From positions 30,859,314 through 30,923,313 of the forward strand of contig OX326958.1 in the NCBI GenBank assembly GCA_946800325.1: a stretch of DNA of 64,000 nucleotides, read 5' to 3'. Each line of letters begins with the position of its first letter. Position 1 is the stretch's first letter. The position numbers were made by a program, and so were the translations under genes. Of the stretch, positions 1-12,054 are shown one piece after another. The notes beneath the pieces were generated by a model. That model saw nothing but the letters and a program-made list of their open reading frames with translations. It did not search any database and was not told the DNA's origin. The DNA comes from Luzula sylvatica. Lineage: Eukaryota > Streptophyta > Magnoliopsida > Poales > Juncaceae.

Positions 1-3000
1 TCTAAGGAGTTCAAATAACGTGTTTTTGAGATGGTTTGGATCAAATCTTTCCCTAGGTAACTTTTCACCAAATTGTACAAACACTAAGAAAGTTTTCTTT
101 TTGATTCATAACAATCTTTTTACCCTTTAAGGAGTTCAAATAAAGTGTTTTTAGATCATTTGTATCGTATCTTTTACTACATAACTTTTCACCAAATTTT
201 ACAAACGCTAAGAAAGTTTGTTTTTCGATTCAAAACAATCTTTTCACGCTCTAAGGAGTTCAAATAACTTGTTTTTGAGATGGTTTGGATCGAATATTTC
301 AATACGTAACTTTTCGCCAAATTGTACAATCACTAAGAAAGTTTTCTTTTCGATTCATAGCAATCTTTTTGCACTTTTGAGGAGTTCAAATAACTTGTTT
401 TTAGATCGTTTGTATCGTATCTTGTACTACATAACTTTTCACGAAATTTTACAAACACTAAGAAAGTTCGTAGTTCGATTCAAAATAATCTTTTCACGCT
501 CGAAGGAGTTCAAATAACGTGTTTTTAGATCATTTGTATCGTATCTTTTACTACATAACCTTTCACCAAATTTTACAAACACTAAGAAAGTTTGTTTTTC
601 GTTTCAAAACAATCTTTTCACGTTCTGGGGAGTTCAAATAATGTGTTTTGGAGATGGTTTGGATCGATTATTTCAATACGTAACTTTTCGCCAAATTGTA
701 CAATCACTAAGAAAGTTTTCTTTTCGATTCATAGAAATCTTTTTGCGCTCTGTGGAGTCCAAATAACATGTTTTTAGATCATTTGTATCGTATCTTTTAC
801 TACATAACTTTTCACCAAATTTTACAAACACTAACAACGTTTATTTTTCGATTCAAAACAATCCTTTAACGTTCTGGGGAGTTCAAATAATGTGTTTTGG
901 AGATGGTTTGGATCGATTATTTCAATACGTAACTTTTCGCCAAATTGTACAATCACTAAGAAAGTTTTCTTTTCGATTCATAGAAATCATTTTGCACATG
1001 GAGGAGTTCAAATAACTTGTTTTTAGATCATTTGTATCGTATCTACATATCTTTTCACCAAATTTTACAAACACTAAGAAAGTTTGTTTTTCGATTCAAA
1101 ACAATCTTTTCACGCTCTAAGGAGTTCAAATAACGTGTTTTTGAGATGGTTTGGATCGAATCTTTCACTAAGTAACTTTTCACCAAATTGTACAAACACT
1201 AAAAAAGTTTTCTTTTCGATTCATAGCAATCTTTTTGCGCTTTGTGGAGTTCAAATAACGAGTTTTTAGATCATTTGTATCTTATCTTTTACTGCTTAAC
1301 TTTTCACCAAATTTTACAAACACAAAACAGTTTGTTTTTCGATTCAAAACTATCTTTTAACGTTCCGAGGAGTTCAAATAATGTGTTTTTGAGATGATTT
1401 GGATCGAATCTTTCACTACGTAACTTTTCACCAAATTGTACAAACACTAAGAAAGTTTTCTTTTCGATTCATTGCAATCTTTTTGCGCTTTGTGGAGTCC
1501 AAATAACGTGTTCTTAGATCATTTGTATCGTATCTTTTACTACATAACTTTTCACCAAATTTTACAAACACTAACAAAGTTTATTTTTCGATTCAAAACA
1601 ATCTTTTAACGTTCTGAGGAGTTCAAATAATGTGTTTTTGAGATGGTTTGTATCGAGTATTTCATTATGTAACTATTCAACAAATTTTACAAACCCTAAG
1701 AAAGTTTGTTTTTCGATTCAAAATAATCTTTTAACGCTCTTAGAAGTTCAAATAACGTGTTTTTGAGATGGTTTTGATCTTTCACTACGTCACTTTTCAC
1801 CAAATTGCACAAACACAAAGAATGTTTTCTTTTCGATTCAAAGCAATCTTTTTGCGCTTTGTGGAATCCAAATAACATGTTTGTAGATCATTTGTATCGT
1901 ATCTTTTACTACATAACTTTTCACCAAATTTTACAAACACTAACAAAGTTTATTTTTTGATTCAAAACAATCTTTTGACGTTCTGAGGAGTTCAAATAAC
2001 GTGTTTTTTGGATGATTTGGATCGAATCTTTCACTACGTAACTTTTCACCAAATTGTACAAACGCTAAGAAACTTTTCTTTTCGATTCATAGCAATCTTT
2101 TTACGCTTTGAGGAGTTCAAATAACTTGTTTTTAGATCATTTGTATCGTATCTTTTACTACATAACTTTTCACCAAACTTTACACACAATAAGAAAGTTT
2201 GTTTTTCGATTCAAAACAATCTTTTCACGCTCTAAGGAGTTCAAATAACTTGTTTTTGAGATGGTTTGGGTCGAATATTTCAATACGTAACTTTTCCCCA
2301 AATTTCACGATCACTAAGAAAGTTTTCTTTTCGATTCATAGCAATCTTTTTGCACTTTGAGGAGTTCAAATAACGTGTTTTTAGATCATTTGTATCGTAT
2401 CTTTTACAACATAACTTTTCACCAAATTTTACAAACACAAAGAAAGTTTGTTTTTCGATTCAAAACAATCTTTTAATGTTTTGAGGAGTTCAAATAATGT
2501 GTTTTTAGATGATTTGAATCGAATCTTTCACTACGTAACTTTTCACCAAATTGTACAAACACTAAGAAAGTTTTCTTTTCGATTCATAGCAATCTTTTTG
2601 CACTTTGTGGAGTTCAAATAACGTGTTTTTAGATCATTTGTAGCGTATATTTTACTACATAACTTTTCACCAAATTTTACCAACACTAAGAAAGTTTATT
2701 TTTCAATTCAAAACAATCTTTTCACATTCCGAGGAGTTCAAATAACGTGTTTTTTAGATGATTTGGATCGAATCTTTCAATACGTAACTTTTCACCAAAT
2801 TGTACAAACCCTAAGAAAGTTTTCTTTTTGATTCATAGCAATCTTTTTACGTTTTGAGGAGTTCAAATAACTTGTTTTTAGATCATTTGTATCGTATATT
2901 TTACTACATATCTTTTCACCAAATATTACAAACACTAAAAAAGTTTGTTTTTCGATTCAAAATAATCTTTCAACGCTCTAAGAAGTTCAAATAACGTGTT

Positions 3001-4746
3001 TTTGAGATGGTTTGGATCGAATCTTTCACTACGTAACTTGTCACCAAATTGTACAAACACTAAGAAAGTTTTCTTTTCGATTCATAGCAATCCTTTTTCC
3101 CTTTGAGGAGTTCAAATAACATGTTTTTAGATCGCTTGTATCGTTTCTTGTACTGCATAACTTTTCACGAAATTTTACAAACACTAAGAAAATTTGTTTT
3201 TCAATTCAAAACAATCTTTTCGCGCTCTGAGGAGTTCAAATAACGTGTTTTGAGATGATTTTGATCGAATCTTTCACTACGTAACTTTTCACCAAATTGT
3301 ACAATCACTAAGAAAGTTTTCTTTTGACTCATAGCAATTTTTTGCGCTTTGTGGAGTTCAAATAACGTGTTTTTAGATCATTTGTATCGTATCTTTTACT
3401 ACATAACTTTTCACCAAATTTTACAAACACAAAGAAAGTTTGTTTTTCGATTCAAAACAATCTTTTAATGTTCTGAGGAGTTCAAATAATGTGTATTCAC
3501 CAAATTGTACAAACACTAACAAAGTTTTCTTTTCGATTCATAGCAATCTTTTTCGGCTTTAAGGAGTTCAAATAATTTGTTTTTAGATCATTTGTATCGT
3601 ATATTTTACTACATAACATTTCACCAAAATTTACAAACACTAACAAAGTTTATTTTTCAATTCAATACAATCTTTTCACATTTCGAGGAGTTCAAATAAC
3701 GTATTTTTGAGATGGTTTGGATCGAATCTTTCACTACGTAACTTTTCACTTAATTGTACAAACACTAAGAAAGTTTTCTTTTCGATTCATAACAATCATT
3801 TTACACTTTGAGGAGTTCAAATAACTTGTTTTTAAATCATTTGTATGGTATCTTTTACTACATAAATTTTCTCCAAATTTTACACACTAAGAAAGTTGTT
3901 TTTAGATTCAAAACAATCTTTTCACGCTCTAAGGAGTTCAAATAACGTGTTTTTGAGATGGTTTGGATCGATTCTTTCACTACATAACTTTTCACCAAAT
4001 TATACAGACACTAAGAAAGATTTCTTTTCGATTCATATCAATCTTTTTGTGATTTGAGGAGTTCAAATAACGTGTCTTTGGATAATTTGTATAGTATCTT
4101 TTACTACATAACTTTTCACCAAATTTTAGAAACACAAAGAAAGTTTGTTTTTCGGTTCAAATCAATCTTTTAATATTCTGAGGAGTTCAAATAACGTGTT
4201 TTTGAGATGATTTGGAACGAATATTTCACTACGTAACTTTTCACCAAATTGTACAAACACCGAAAAAGTTTTCTTTTCGATTCATAGCAATCTTTTTACG
4301 CTTTGAAGAGTTTAAATAACGTGTTTTTAGATCATTTGTATCGTATATTTTACTACATAACTTTTCACCCAATTTTACAAACACCAAGAAAGTTTGTTTT
4401 TCGATTCAAAACAATCTTTTAACATTCTGAGGAGTTGAAATAACGTTTTGTTGAGATGGTTTGGTTCAAATCTTTCACTACATAACTTTTCACCAAATGG
4501 TACATACACTAACAATGTTTTCTTTTCGATTCGTAGCAATCTTTTTACCCTTTGAGGAGTTCAAATAACTTGTTTTTAGATCATTTGTATCCTATCTTTG
4601 ACTACATTACTTTTCACCAATTTTTACCAACACTAAGAAAGTTTGTTTTTCGATTCAAAACAATATTTTCTCGCTCTAAGGAGTTCAAATAACGTGTTTT
4701 TGAGATGGTTTGGATTGAATCTTTCACTACGTAACTTTTCACCAAA
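1..4746 (+). repeat. Satellite array, forward arm, ~249 bp dimer of two monomer types
   Basis: Two related monomers of ~124 and ~125 bp alternate. One contains CACCAAATTGTACAAACAC, then a TTTTCTTTTCGATTCATAGC segment; the other contains CACCAAATTTTACAAACAC, then GTTTGTTTTTCGATTCAAAAC. Successive TAACTTTTCACC starts near 58, 182, 307 and 432 give the period. There are about 19 dimers, cut by the left window edge. Monomers differ by scattered substitutions, and one is shortened near 3490. Short open frames inside recur with the monomer and are not genes. Confidence 0.95.
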
Positions 4747-5711
4747 AAAAACTTTTTCAGTGTTTGTACAATTTGGTGAAAAGTTACGTAGTGAAATATT
4801 CGTTCCAAATCATCTCAAAAACACGTTATTTGAACACCTCAGAACATTAAAAGATTGTTTTGAATCGAAAAACAAAGTTTCTTTGTGTTTCTAAAATTTG
4901 GTGAGAAGTTATGTAGTAAAAGATACGATACAAATTATCCAAAGACACGTTATTTGACCTCCTCAAATCACAAAAAGATTGATATGAATCGAAAAGAAAA
5001 CTTTCTTAGTGTCTGTACAATTTGGTGAAAAGTTACGTAGTGAAAGATTCGATCCAAACCATCTCAAAAACACGTTATGTGAACTCCTTAGAGCGTGAAA
5101 AGATTGTTTTGAATCGAAAAACAAACTTTCTTAGTGTTTGTAAAATTTGGTGAAAAGTTATGTAGTAAAAGATACGATACAAATGATCTAAAAACAAGTT
5201 ATTGGAACTCCTCAAAGGGTAAAAAGATTGCTATGAATCGAAAGAAAACTTTCTTAGTGTTTGTACAATTTGGTGAAAAGTTATGTAGTGAAAGATTCGA
5301 TCCAAACCATCTAAAAAACACGTTATTTGAACTCCTTCGAGCGTGAAAAGATTATTTTGAATCGAACTACGAACTTTCTTAGTGTTTGTAAAATTTGGTG
5401 AAAAGATATGTAGTAAAATATACGATACAAATGATCTAAAAACAAGTTATTTGAACTCCTCAAAACATAAAAAGATTGCTATGAATCAAAAAGTAAACTT
5501 TCTTAGTGTTTGTACAATTTGGTTAAAAGTTACGTATTGAAAGATTCGATCCAAATCATCTAAAAAACACGTTATTTGAACTCCTCGGAATGTGAAAAGA
5601 TTGTTTTGAATTGAAAAATAAACTTTGTTAGTGTTTGTAAAATTTGGTGAAATGTTATGTAGTAAAATATACGATACAAATGATCTAAAAACAAATTATT
5701 TGAACTCCTAA
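4747..5711 (-). repeat. Same satellite in inverted orientation, proximal segment
   Basis: At ~4747 the array flips: CTTTTCACCAAA is followed by reverse-complement monomers (ACAATTTGGTGAAAAGTTACG). The segment shares private variants with the forward arm at ~3556-4275, for example ACAGACAC, TTTTTGTGATTTGAGG and GTGTCTTTGGATAATTTG. It is therefore an inverted duplicate of that stretch rather than an independent array. It ends where foreign DNA begins at ~5712. Confidence 0.9.
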
Positions 5712-6184
5712 GTGTGTTTTATTGCTTAATTACAGGTTTTAGGTGGTAATTCTCGGCAATCCAAGAGTGTAATATCATACCGACCAATTCGGTATGATAT
5801 TAAAATCGATATATCATACCGACCAATTCGGTACACGTGTGAAGGAGAAGACAAATAATCATCAACATAAGATATTGCTCCAAACTCTACTCGAAAACCA
5901 CTCACACAATTGCCAATCTACAGTCCCACCTACCTCACCTACCACCCCCAACTATCCTCAATCCTCTCACCCATCTCTCGGCCAATGGGAAAGCACCAAT
6001 GACACTATAAATAAGACCCCAAGGCCTATGAACAGATTTACACTCTTCAGAGCACTTTAGATGTTCTTTTACATTCTCTCTCTCTTCTCTCTCCCTCTCA
6101 AGAACTTCCAAGAACCGTCAAGAACATCAAGAACCATTCAAGATCCTACTCGATTGTTCGGGAGAATCGACCTTTCTCGAGACT

Positions 6185-6400
6185 AACCGTGACTCGGGGA
6201 TTACCTCCTTTCGGGGTTTGCAAAGTTGTGTTGAGACCGTGACTCGGAGGTTTTCTCTTTTGGAGCTTGAAGAAGGTGTCAACCATGACTCGGAGTCTTT
6301 CCTTTTGGTGACCCTTCATCGACTCAGCCCGTGACTCGAGATTTCTTCCCTTCGGTGACCAACGAAGCAAGCTTGCCGTGACTCGGAGAGTTCCCCTTTC
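6185..6400 (+). repeat. Short direct repeats CCGTGACTCGG in the LTR leader
   Basis: The motif (A/C)CGTGACTCGG or a close variant occurs about six times at ~40-60 bp spacing. Most copies are followed by a TTTCCCTTTCGG-like tail. They lie just downstream of the TATA box, so they would sit in the transcribed leader of the putative LTR. Confidence 0.7.
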
Positions 6401-6714
6401 GGTGGTCAATCGAGCGACAACACTAGCGAGGAAAAGGAGGCTCTTCTTGATGCGTTTCTTTACTCAATCTAGGTGTATTCTTTTCTATCTTGAATTTCTT
6501 GTATGTTGAATGATAGTTTAAGGTTGTGATTGAATCTCTTTCTTGGTTCTAAATCTTTGTTTCTTGCATTCGATCTTTTGCTCTCTTTGTGTTCTTTTGT
6601 TGCTCTCTTTTTAATTGCATTTTAGTCCTTAATTAAGATATTAAACAATCTCTGATCAAGTCTCAATTCAAACCCCAAATAAAATGCTCAAATTCAATTC
6701 CATAAACTATTCCA

Positions 6715-7050
6715 TTATAACGGACACAAATTGCGTTACAACGGACTAGACGGTTGGTCCTTTAATATTCAATTGGTTAAAACTCCGTTGTAACGCACAT
6801 ATATGTCCGTTGTAACGGACTAGTGAGGATTGTCACACAAGAGGCTCAATACAAGTGCGTTGTAACGGACATAAGGGTCCGTTGTAACGGATTAACCAAT
6901 CCGTTACAACGCTACTTCAGTCCGTTGTGACGGACCTTCTATTCCGTTGTAACGGACGTTCTTACGTTGCAACGGACTTCTACTTCACTCTATCCATTCG
7001 AATTTACATTCAAGTCCGTTGAAACTGACTTAAACTCCGTTGTAACGGAC
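6715..7050 (+). repeat. Cluster of self-complementary GTCCGTTGTAACGGAC motifs
   Basis: The 16-base motif and variants (CCGTTACAACG, CGTTGTAACGGAC) recur about a dozen times at irregular spacing in both orientations. The motif is an inverted repeat with 7-base arms, so each copy can form a small hairpin. It lies in the 3' third of the probable LTR. Confidence 0.75.
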
Positions 7051-7211
7051 AACTTTCTGGAAAAGTTCCTGCCTTTTTCTTGCTTGTTTTGATTCATTAT
7101 TCGACGCGTATACTCCTCGTGGAACGAACTTTCATATATTTCCACTATACACATATATTTCTATTCTTGTTGATTGACTCGGGTTTTCGAATACAACGAT
7201 ACAAAAACATA

Positions 7212-10098
7212 GTGAAAATCCCGTTCATCAGTTAGTGTTTGTAAAATTTGGTGAATAGTTACATAATGAAATATTCGATACAAACCATCTCAAAAACACA
7301 TTATTTGAACTCCTCATAACATTAAAAGATTGTTTTGAATCGAAAAACAAACTTTCTTTGTGTTTGTATAATTTGGTGAAAAGTTATGTAGTAAAAGATA
7401 CGATACAAATGATCTAAAAATACGTTATTTGAATTCCACAAAGCGCAAAAAGATTGCTATGAATCGAAAAGAAAACTTTCTTAGTGATTGTACAATTTGG
7501 TGAAAAGTTACGTATTGAAATATTCTATCCAAACCATCTCAAAAACAACTTATTTGAACTTCTTAGAGCGTGAAAAGATTGTTTTGAATCGAAAAACAAA
7601 CTTTCTTAGTGTTTGTAAAATTTGGTGAAAAGTTATGTAGTAAAAGATACAATACAAATGATCTAAAAACAAGTTATTTGAACTCCTCAAAGCGTAAAAT
7701 GATTGCTATGAATCGAAAAGAAAACTTTCTCAGTGATTGTACAATTTGGTGAAAATTTACGTATTGAAATATTCGATCCAAACCATCTGAAAATCACGTT
7801 ATTTGAACTCCTTAGAGCATGAAAAGATTGTTTTGAATTGAAAAAGAAACTTTCTTAGTGTATGTAAAATTTGTTGAAAAAATATCTAGTAAAAGATACG
7901 ATACAAATGATCTAAAAACAAGTTATTTGAACTCCTCAAAGCGTAAAATGATTGCTATGAATCGAAAAGAAAACTTTATTATTGTTTTGTACAATTTGGT
8001 GAAAAGTTACGTAGTGCAAGATTTGATCCAAATCATCTAAAAAACACGTTATTTGAACTCCTCAGAATGTGAAAAGATTGTTTTGAATCGAAAAATAAAC
8101 TTTGTTACTGTTTGTAAAATTTGGTGAAAAGTTATGCAGTAAAAGATACGAAACAAATGATCTAAAAAACGTTATTTAAACTCCTCAAAGTGGAAAAACA
8201 TTGCTACGAATCGAAAAGAAAACTTTCTTTGTGTTTGTACAATTTGGTGAGAAGTTACGTAGTGAAAGATTCGATCAAAATCATCTCAAAAACACGTTAT
8301 TTGAACTCCTCAGAACGTTAAAAGATTGTTTTGAATCGAAAAACAAGCATTCTTTGTGTTTGTAAAATTTGGTGAAAAGTTATGTAGTAAAAGATACGAT
8401 ACAAATGATCTAAAAATACGTTATTTGAACTCCTCAAAGGGTAAAAAGATTGCCATGAATCGAAAATAAAATTTTCTTAGTGTTTGTACAATTTGGTGAA
8501 AAGTTACGTAGTGAAAGATTCGATCCAAACCATCTCAAAAACACTTTATTTGAACTCCTTAGAGCGTGAAAAGATTATTTTGAATCGAAAAACAAACTTT
8601 CTGATTGTTTGCAAAATTTGGTGAAAAGATATGTAGTAAAATATACGATACAAATGATATAAAAACAAGTTATTTGAACTCCTCAAATCGTAAAAAGATT
8701 GCTACGAATCGAAAGGAAAACTTTCTTAGCGTTTGTACAATTTGGTGAAAAGTTACGTAGTGAACGATTCGATCCAAATCATCTAAAAACACGTTATTTG
8801 AACTCCTCGGAACGTTAAAAGATTGTTTTGAATCGAAAAATAAACTTTGTTAGTGTTTGTAAAATTTGGTGAAAAGTTATGTAGTAAAAGATACGATACA
8901 AATGATCTAAAAACACGTTATTTGAACTCCACAAAGCGCAAAAAGATTGCTATGAATCGAAAAGAAAACTTTTTTAGTGTTTGTACAATTTGGTGAAAAG
9001 TTACGTAGTCAAATATTCGATCCAAACCACCTCAAAAACACATTATTTGAACTCCTTAGAGCGTGAAAAGATTGTTTTGAATCGAAAAACAAACTTTCTT
9101 AGTGTTTGTAAAATTTCGTGAAAAGTTATGCAGTACAAGATACGATACAAATGATCTAAAAACAAATTATTTGAACTCCTCAAAGAGAAAAAAGATTGCT
9201 ATGAATCGAACAAAAAACTTTCTTAGTGTTTGTACAATTTGGTGAAAAGTTACGTAGTGAAAGATTTGATCCAAACCATCTCAAAAACACGTTATTTCAA
9301 CTCCTCAGAATGTTAAAAGATTGTTTTGAATCGAAAAACAAACTTTCTTAGTGTTTGTAAAATTTGGTGAAAAGTTATTTAATAAAAGATAGATACAGAT
9401 GATCTAAAAACACGTTATTTGAACTCCTCAAAGCGTAAAAAGATTTCTATGAATCGAAAAGAAAACTTTTTTAGTGTTTGTATAATTTGGTGAAAAGTTA
9501 CGAAGTGAAATATTCGATCCAAACCATCTCAAAAACACGTTATTTGAACTCCTCAGAACGTTAAAAGATTGTTTTGAATCGAAAACAAACTTTCTTTGTG
9601 TTTGTAAAATTTGGTGAAACGTTATTTAGTAAAAGATACGATACAAATTATCCAAAAACACGTTATTTGATCTCCTCAAATAGCAAAAAGATTGGTATTA
9701 ATCGAAAAGAAATTTTTTTTAGTGTTTGTACAATTTGGTGAAAAGTTACGTACTGAAATATTCGATCCAAACCATCTCAAAAACACGTTATTTGAACTCC
9801 TTAGAGCGTGAAAAGATTATTTTGAATCGAAATACAAACTTTCTTAGTGTTTGTAAAATTTGGTGAAAAGATATGTAGTCAAATATACAATACAAATGAT
9901 CTAAAAACAAGTTATTTGAACTCCTCAAAGCGTAAAAAGATTGATATGAATCGAAAAGAAAATTTCTTCTTGTTTGTACAATTGGTGAAAAGTTACATAG
10001 TGAAATATTCGATCCAAACCATCTTAAAAACAAATTATTTGAACTCCTCAGAACGTTAAAAGATTGTTTTGAATCGAAAAACAAACTTTCTTTGTGTT
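7212..10098 (-). repeat. Satellite in inverted orientation, distal segment
   Basis: The reverse-complement dimers resume after the LTR and run to ~10098, where they stop mid-monomer at TTTCTTTGTG. The first monomer carries the private string ATAGTTACATAATGAAATATTCGA. This matches, inverted, the forward arm at ~1646-1680 and not ~3556, so about 1.9 kb of the expected inverted arm is missing at the insertion site. Confidence 0.9.
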
Positions 10099-10620
10099 AT
10101 TTATTTTGTGATTTCATTAATTTATATTATGGTTTACGCATTTAGTAATTTTCATATTTGTTTTGTGATATTCATTAATTTATTTTATGATATAATAATT
10201 TTTTCATATTTGTTTTGTGATATTCATTAATTTATTTTATGATATGATTTCATATTTATTTTGTAATATTCATTAATTTATTTTATGATATGATATGCTT
10301 TTTTCAAATTTAATTTATATCATGCTTTACGCATTTAATAATTTTCATATTTGTTGTGATATTCATTAATTTATTTTATGATATAATAATTTTTTCATAT
10401 TTGTTTTGTGATATTCATTAATTAATTTATGATATGATTTCATATTTGTTTTGTGATATGATATTTTCAAATTTATTTTATATCATGCTTTACGTATTTA
10501 GTAATTTTCATATTTGTTTTGTGATATTTATTAATTTATTTTATGATATTATATTAAATTACACATTTAATAATTTTCATATTAATTTTATGATATTTTT
10601 CTGTATATATAATAGGTAAC
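10099..10620. repeat. AT-rich tandem repeat (~60 bp units)
   Basis: About seven irregular copies are built from ATTTTCATATTTGTTTTGTG and ATATTCATTAATTTATTTTATGATAT. The tract abuts the satellite. About 80 bp downstream, at ~10677-10706, lies CCGCC..GCACGG..CTAG, which could be a decayed Helitron-type end, although the base after CTAG is G rather than the expected T. Confidence 0.8.
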
Positions 10621-11885
10621 AATTAATAAGTTAATACATAATTTTTTATCTAATACAAACAATTACATTTAAAATCCGCCTTGAAGCACGGACAAATTTT
10701 CTAGGATAGAAAATTTGATAAAAATAAAACCGAGCTTTTTGCTCCGTTTTTGTTCAGGAAAGGAAGAGCCTAATTTAATTAGGCCTTAATTACTTCTCTC
10801 TCTCTCTTCCCCATCCTCTCCACCTGGCATCTCTCTTCCCTTTCTTCTCCACCTCGCCTCTCTCTCTCTTCCATTTGTTCTCCACCTCGCATATCTCTCT
10901 CTCTTCTTCTCTATCCTTGCATCTCTCTCTTCCCTTATAAATCGGGTTTTTTCCTCTTCCTTCAACAAAATTTTATCTCTTGATTTCTTCATCAATTTGT
11001 AAAATTTATCTCAAACTCAACTCTGATAATGGTTGGGGAGTGAAAAAGGTGGTCCGAGTTGATCAAAGTTCGAAGCTTCATGAAAATAGAAGAAGAATCG
11101 AAGAGGGGAAGAGAAGTTCCGAGAAAAGTGATTTTGTTAACATATAGGTTTGTAATCGAGTGGATTTATTTATCAAAGTTAATAAACTGACTGAAACAGA
11201 GGAGATAAAAGGTCAGAACAAATAATAACTTGGAGGCTTTTTCTTAAAAAAAAAGAAAAAAAAAAGAGAGAGGTAACTTGGAGGCTTTAGCAATGAACAA
11301 GTCAAAGAGGATAAGAAATATTCATGTTGTTCTCGAATTTAATCTTAATTTTCTTATATCTTCTTATAACCTGGGTCCTTAATTGGTCAGAGTTATTTTA
11401 ATTGGTTATTTCGTTTTGTTAAATTTTGAATATTTTGTTTGTGATTGAATGTTTACAGTGAGAGATTAATTTTACATATCAAGCGAATGGTAATTTTTGC
11501 ATATCAGTAACTTAAATTTATCAAAAAAGAATCTTCTTACTCATGTAAAAATACATATCCTAAATTTTTTAGATTAGTACATTGTGCTAGTTTTCGTTTA
11601 TTTATTTTACTACATTCAATTATATGATATTATATTAACAAATATGAATTCCTGAAATCAAATCTATAATTTAATCAGATTATATTTGTATTTTATATTA
11701 TGATTACTATAAGCCAAAAAAAAAAACATATTCTTTTACAAAGAATAATAAATGGTAGAGCATTCCTAAAATTTACTTATTTTACTTCCAAACATACTTA
11801 TATAATTATATTATGAAATCCCTAAACTTAACAATACCATAGTATTTGCAAAACTCAAATCCTAATCCCTAAAATTTATCTTTCC
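10621..11885. other. Intergenic region with a CT-rich tract and possible leader
   Basis: A CT-rich stretch at ~10794-10945 repeats CTCCACCTCGC(A)TCTCTCTCTT-like units. It is followed by CCCTTATAAATCGGG, which resembles a TATA box, but the next ATG (~11028) closes after four codons, so no gene is supported. A short inverted repeat GCCTAATTTAATTAGGC lies at ~10767. The rest to 11885 is plain AT-rich DNA with A-runs at ~11246 and ~11716. Confidence 0.5.
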
Positions 11886-11886
11886 T

Positions 11887-11894
11887 ATACTATA
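11887..11894 (+). promoter_or_regulatory. Candidate TATA box of the cofactor C gene
   Basis: ACTATAAATTAC lies about 165 bases before the ATG at 12055. No other TATA-like motif is better placed. It is inferred from sequence and spacing only. Confidence 0.45.
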
Positions 11895-12054
11895 AATTAC
11901 TTATGCATCCAAAGAGGCCCTCAGAAGTTGAAGGGTTGGAACTTTGCAAATATCACAATTTTATTTTGTGTGCATTCAAAATTTCAAACATTTTTTTTTT
12001 CTTTCAACAAAATTCGTTTGTTAGTGCACTCGAGTTTATAGTCTTCCACCAAAA

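Larger units (their letters stand above)
5712..7211 (+). mobile_element. Probable solo LTR (~1.5 kb) inside the satellite
   Basis: Non-satellite DNA interrupts the array. It begins TGTGTTTTATTGC and ends CCCGTTCATCA, the TG..CA ends expected of an LTR. It has a TATA box (ACTATAAATAAG, ~6004) followed by a GC-richer leader, as in a U3-R-U5 layout. Near the 5' end, two copies of ATACCGACCAATTCGGTA lie at ~5775 and ~5814. No reverse transcriptase or gag is present, so it is a solo LTR or a non-autonomous element. No clean target duplication is visible, and the satellite flanks correspond to non-adjacent parts of the other arm, so a deletion accompanied or followed insertion. Confidence 0.55.

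Noticed and set aside
5794..6409. Open frames of 87-88 residues in the probable LTR
   Set aside because: They span the TATA box and the leader repeats and resemble no gag or polymerase sequence.
6715..7050. CRISPR-like look of the repeated GTCCGTTGTAACGGAC motif
   Set aside because: Spacing is irregular, orientation is mixed, the motif is too short, and the context is a plant LTR-like sequence.
218..10084. Many 60-100 residue open frames on both strands in the satellite
   Set aside because: They recur with the monomer period, share the same peptide strings and change frame with each substitution. They are by-products of the repeat, not genes.
10677..10707. Helitron end at CCGCC..GCACGG..CTAG
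   Set aside because: The base after CTAG is G instead of T and the hairpin is poor; mentioned only as a possibility in the repeat entry.
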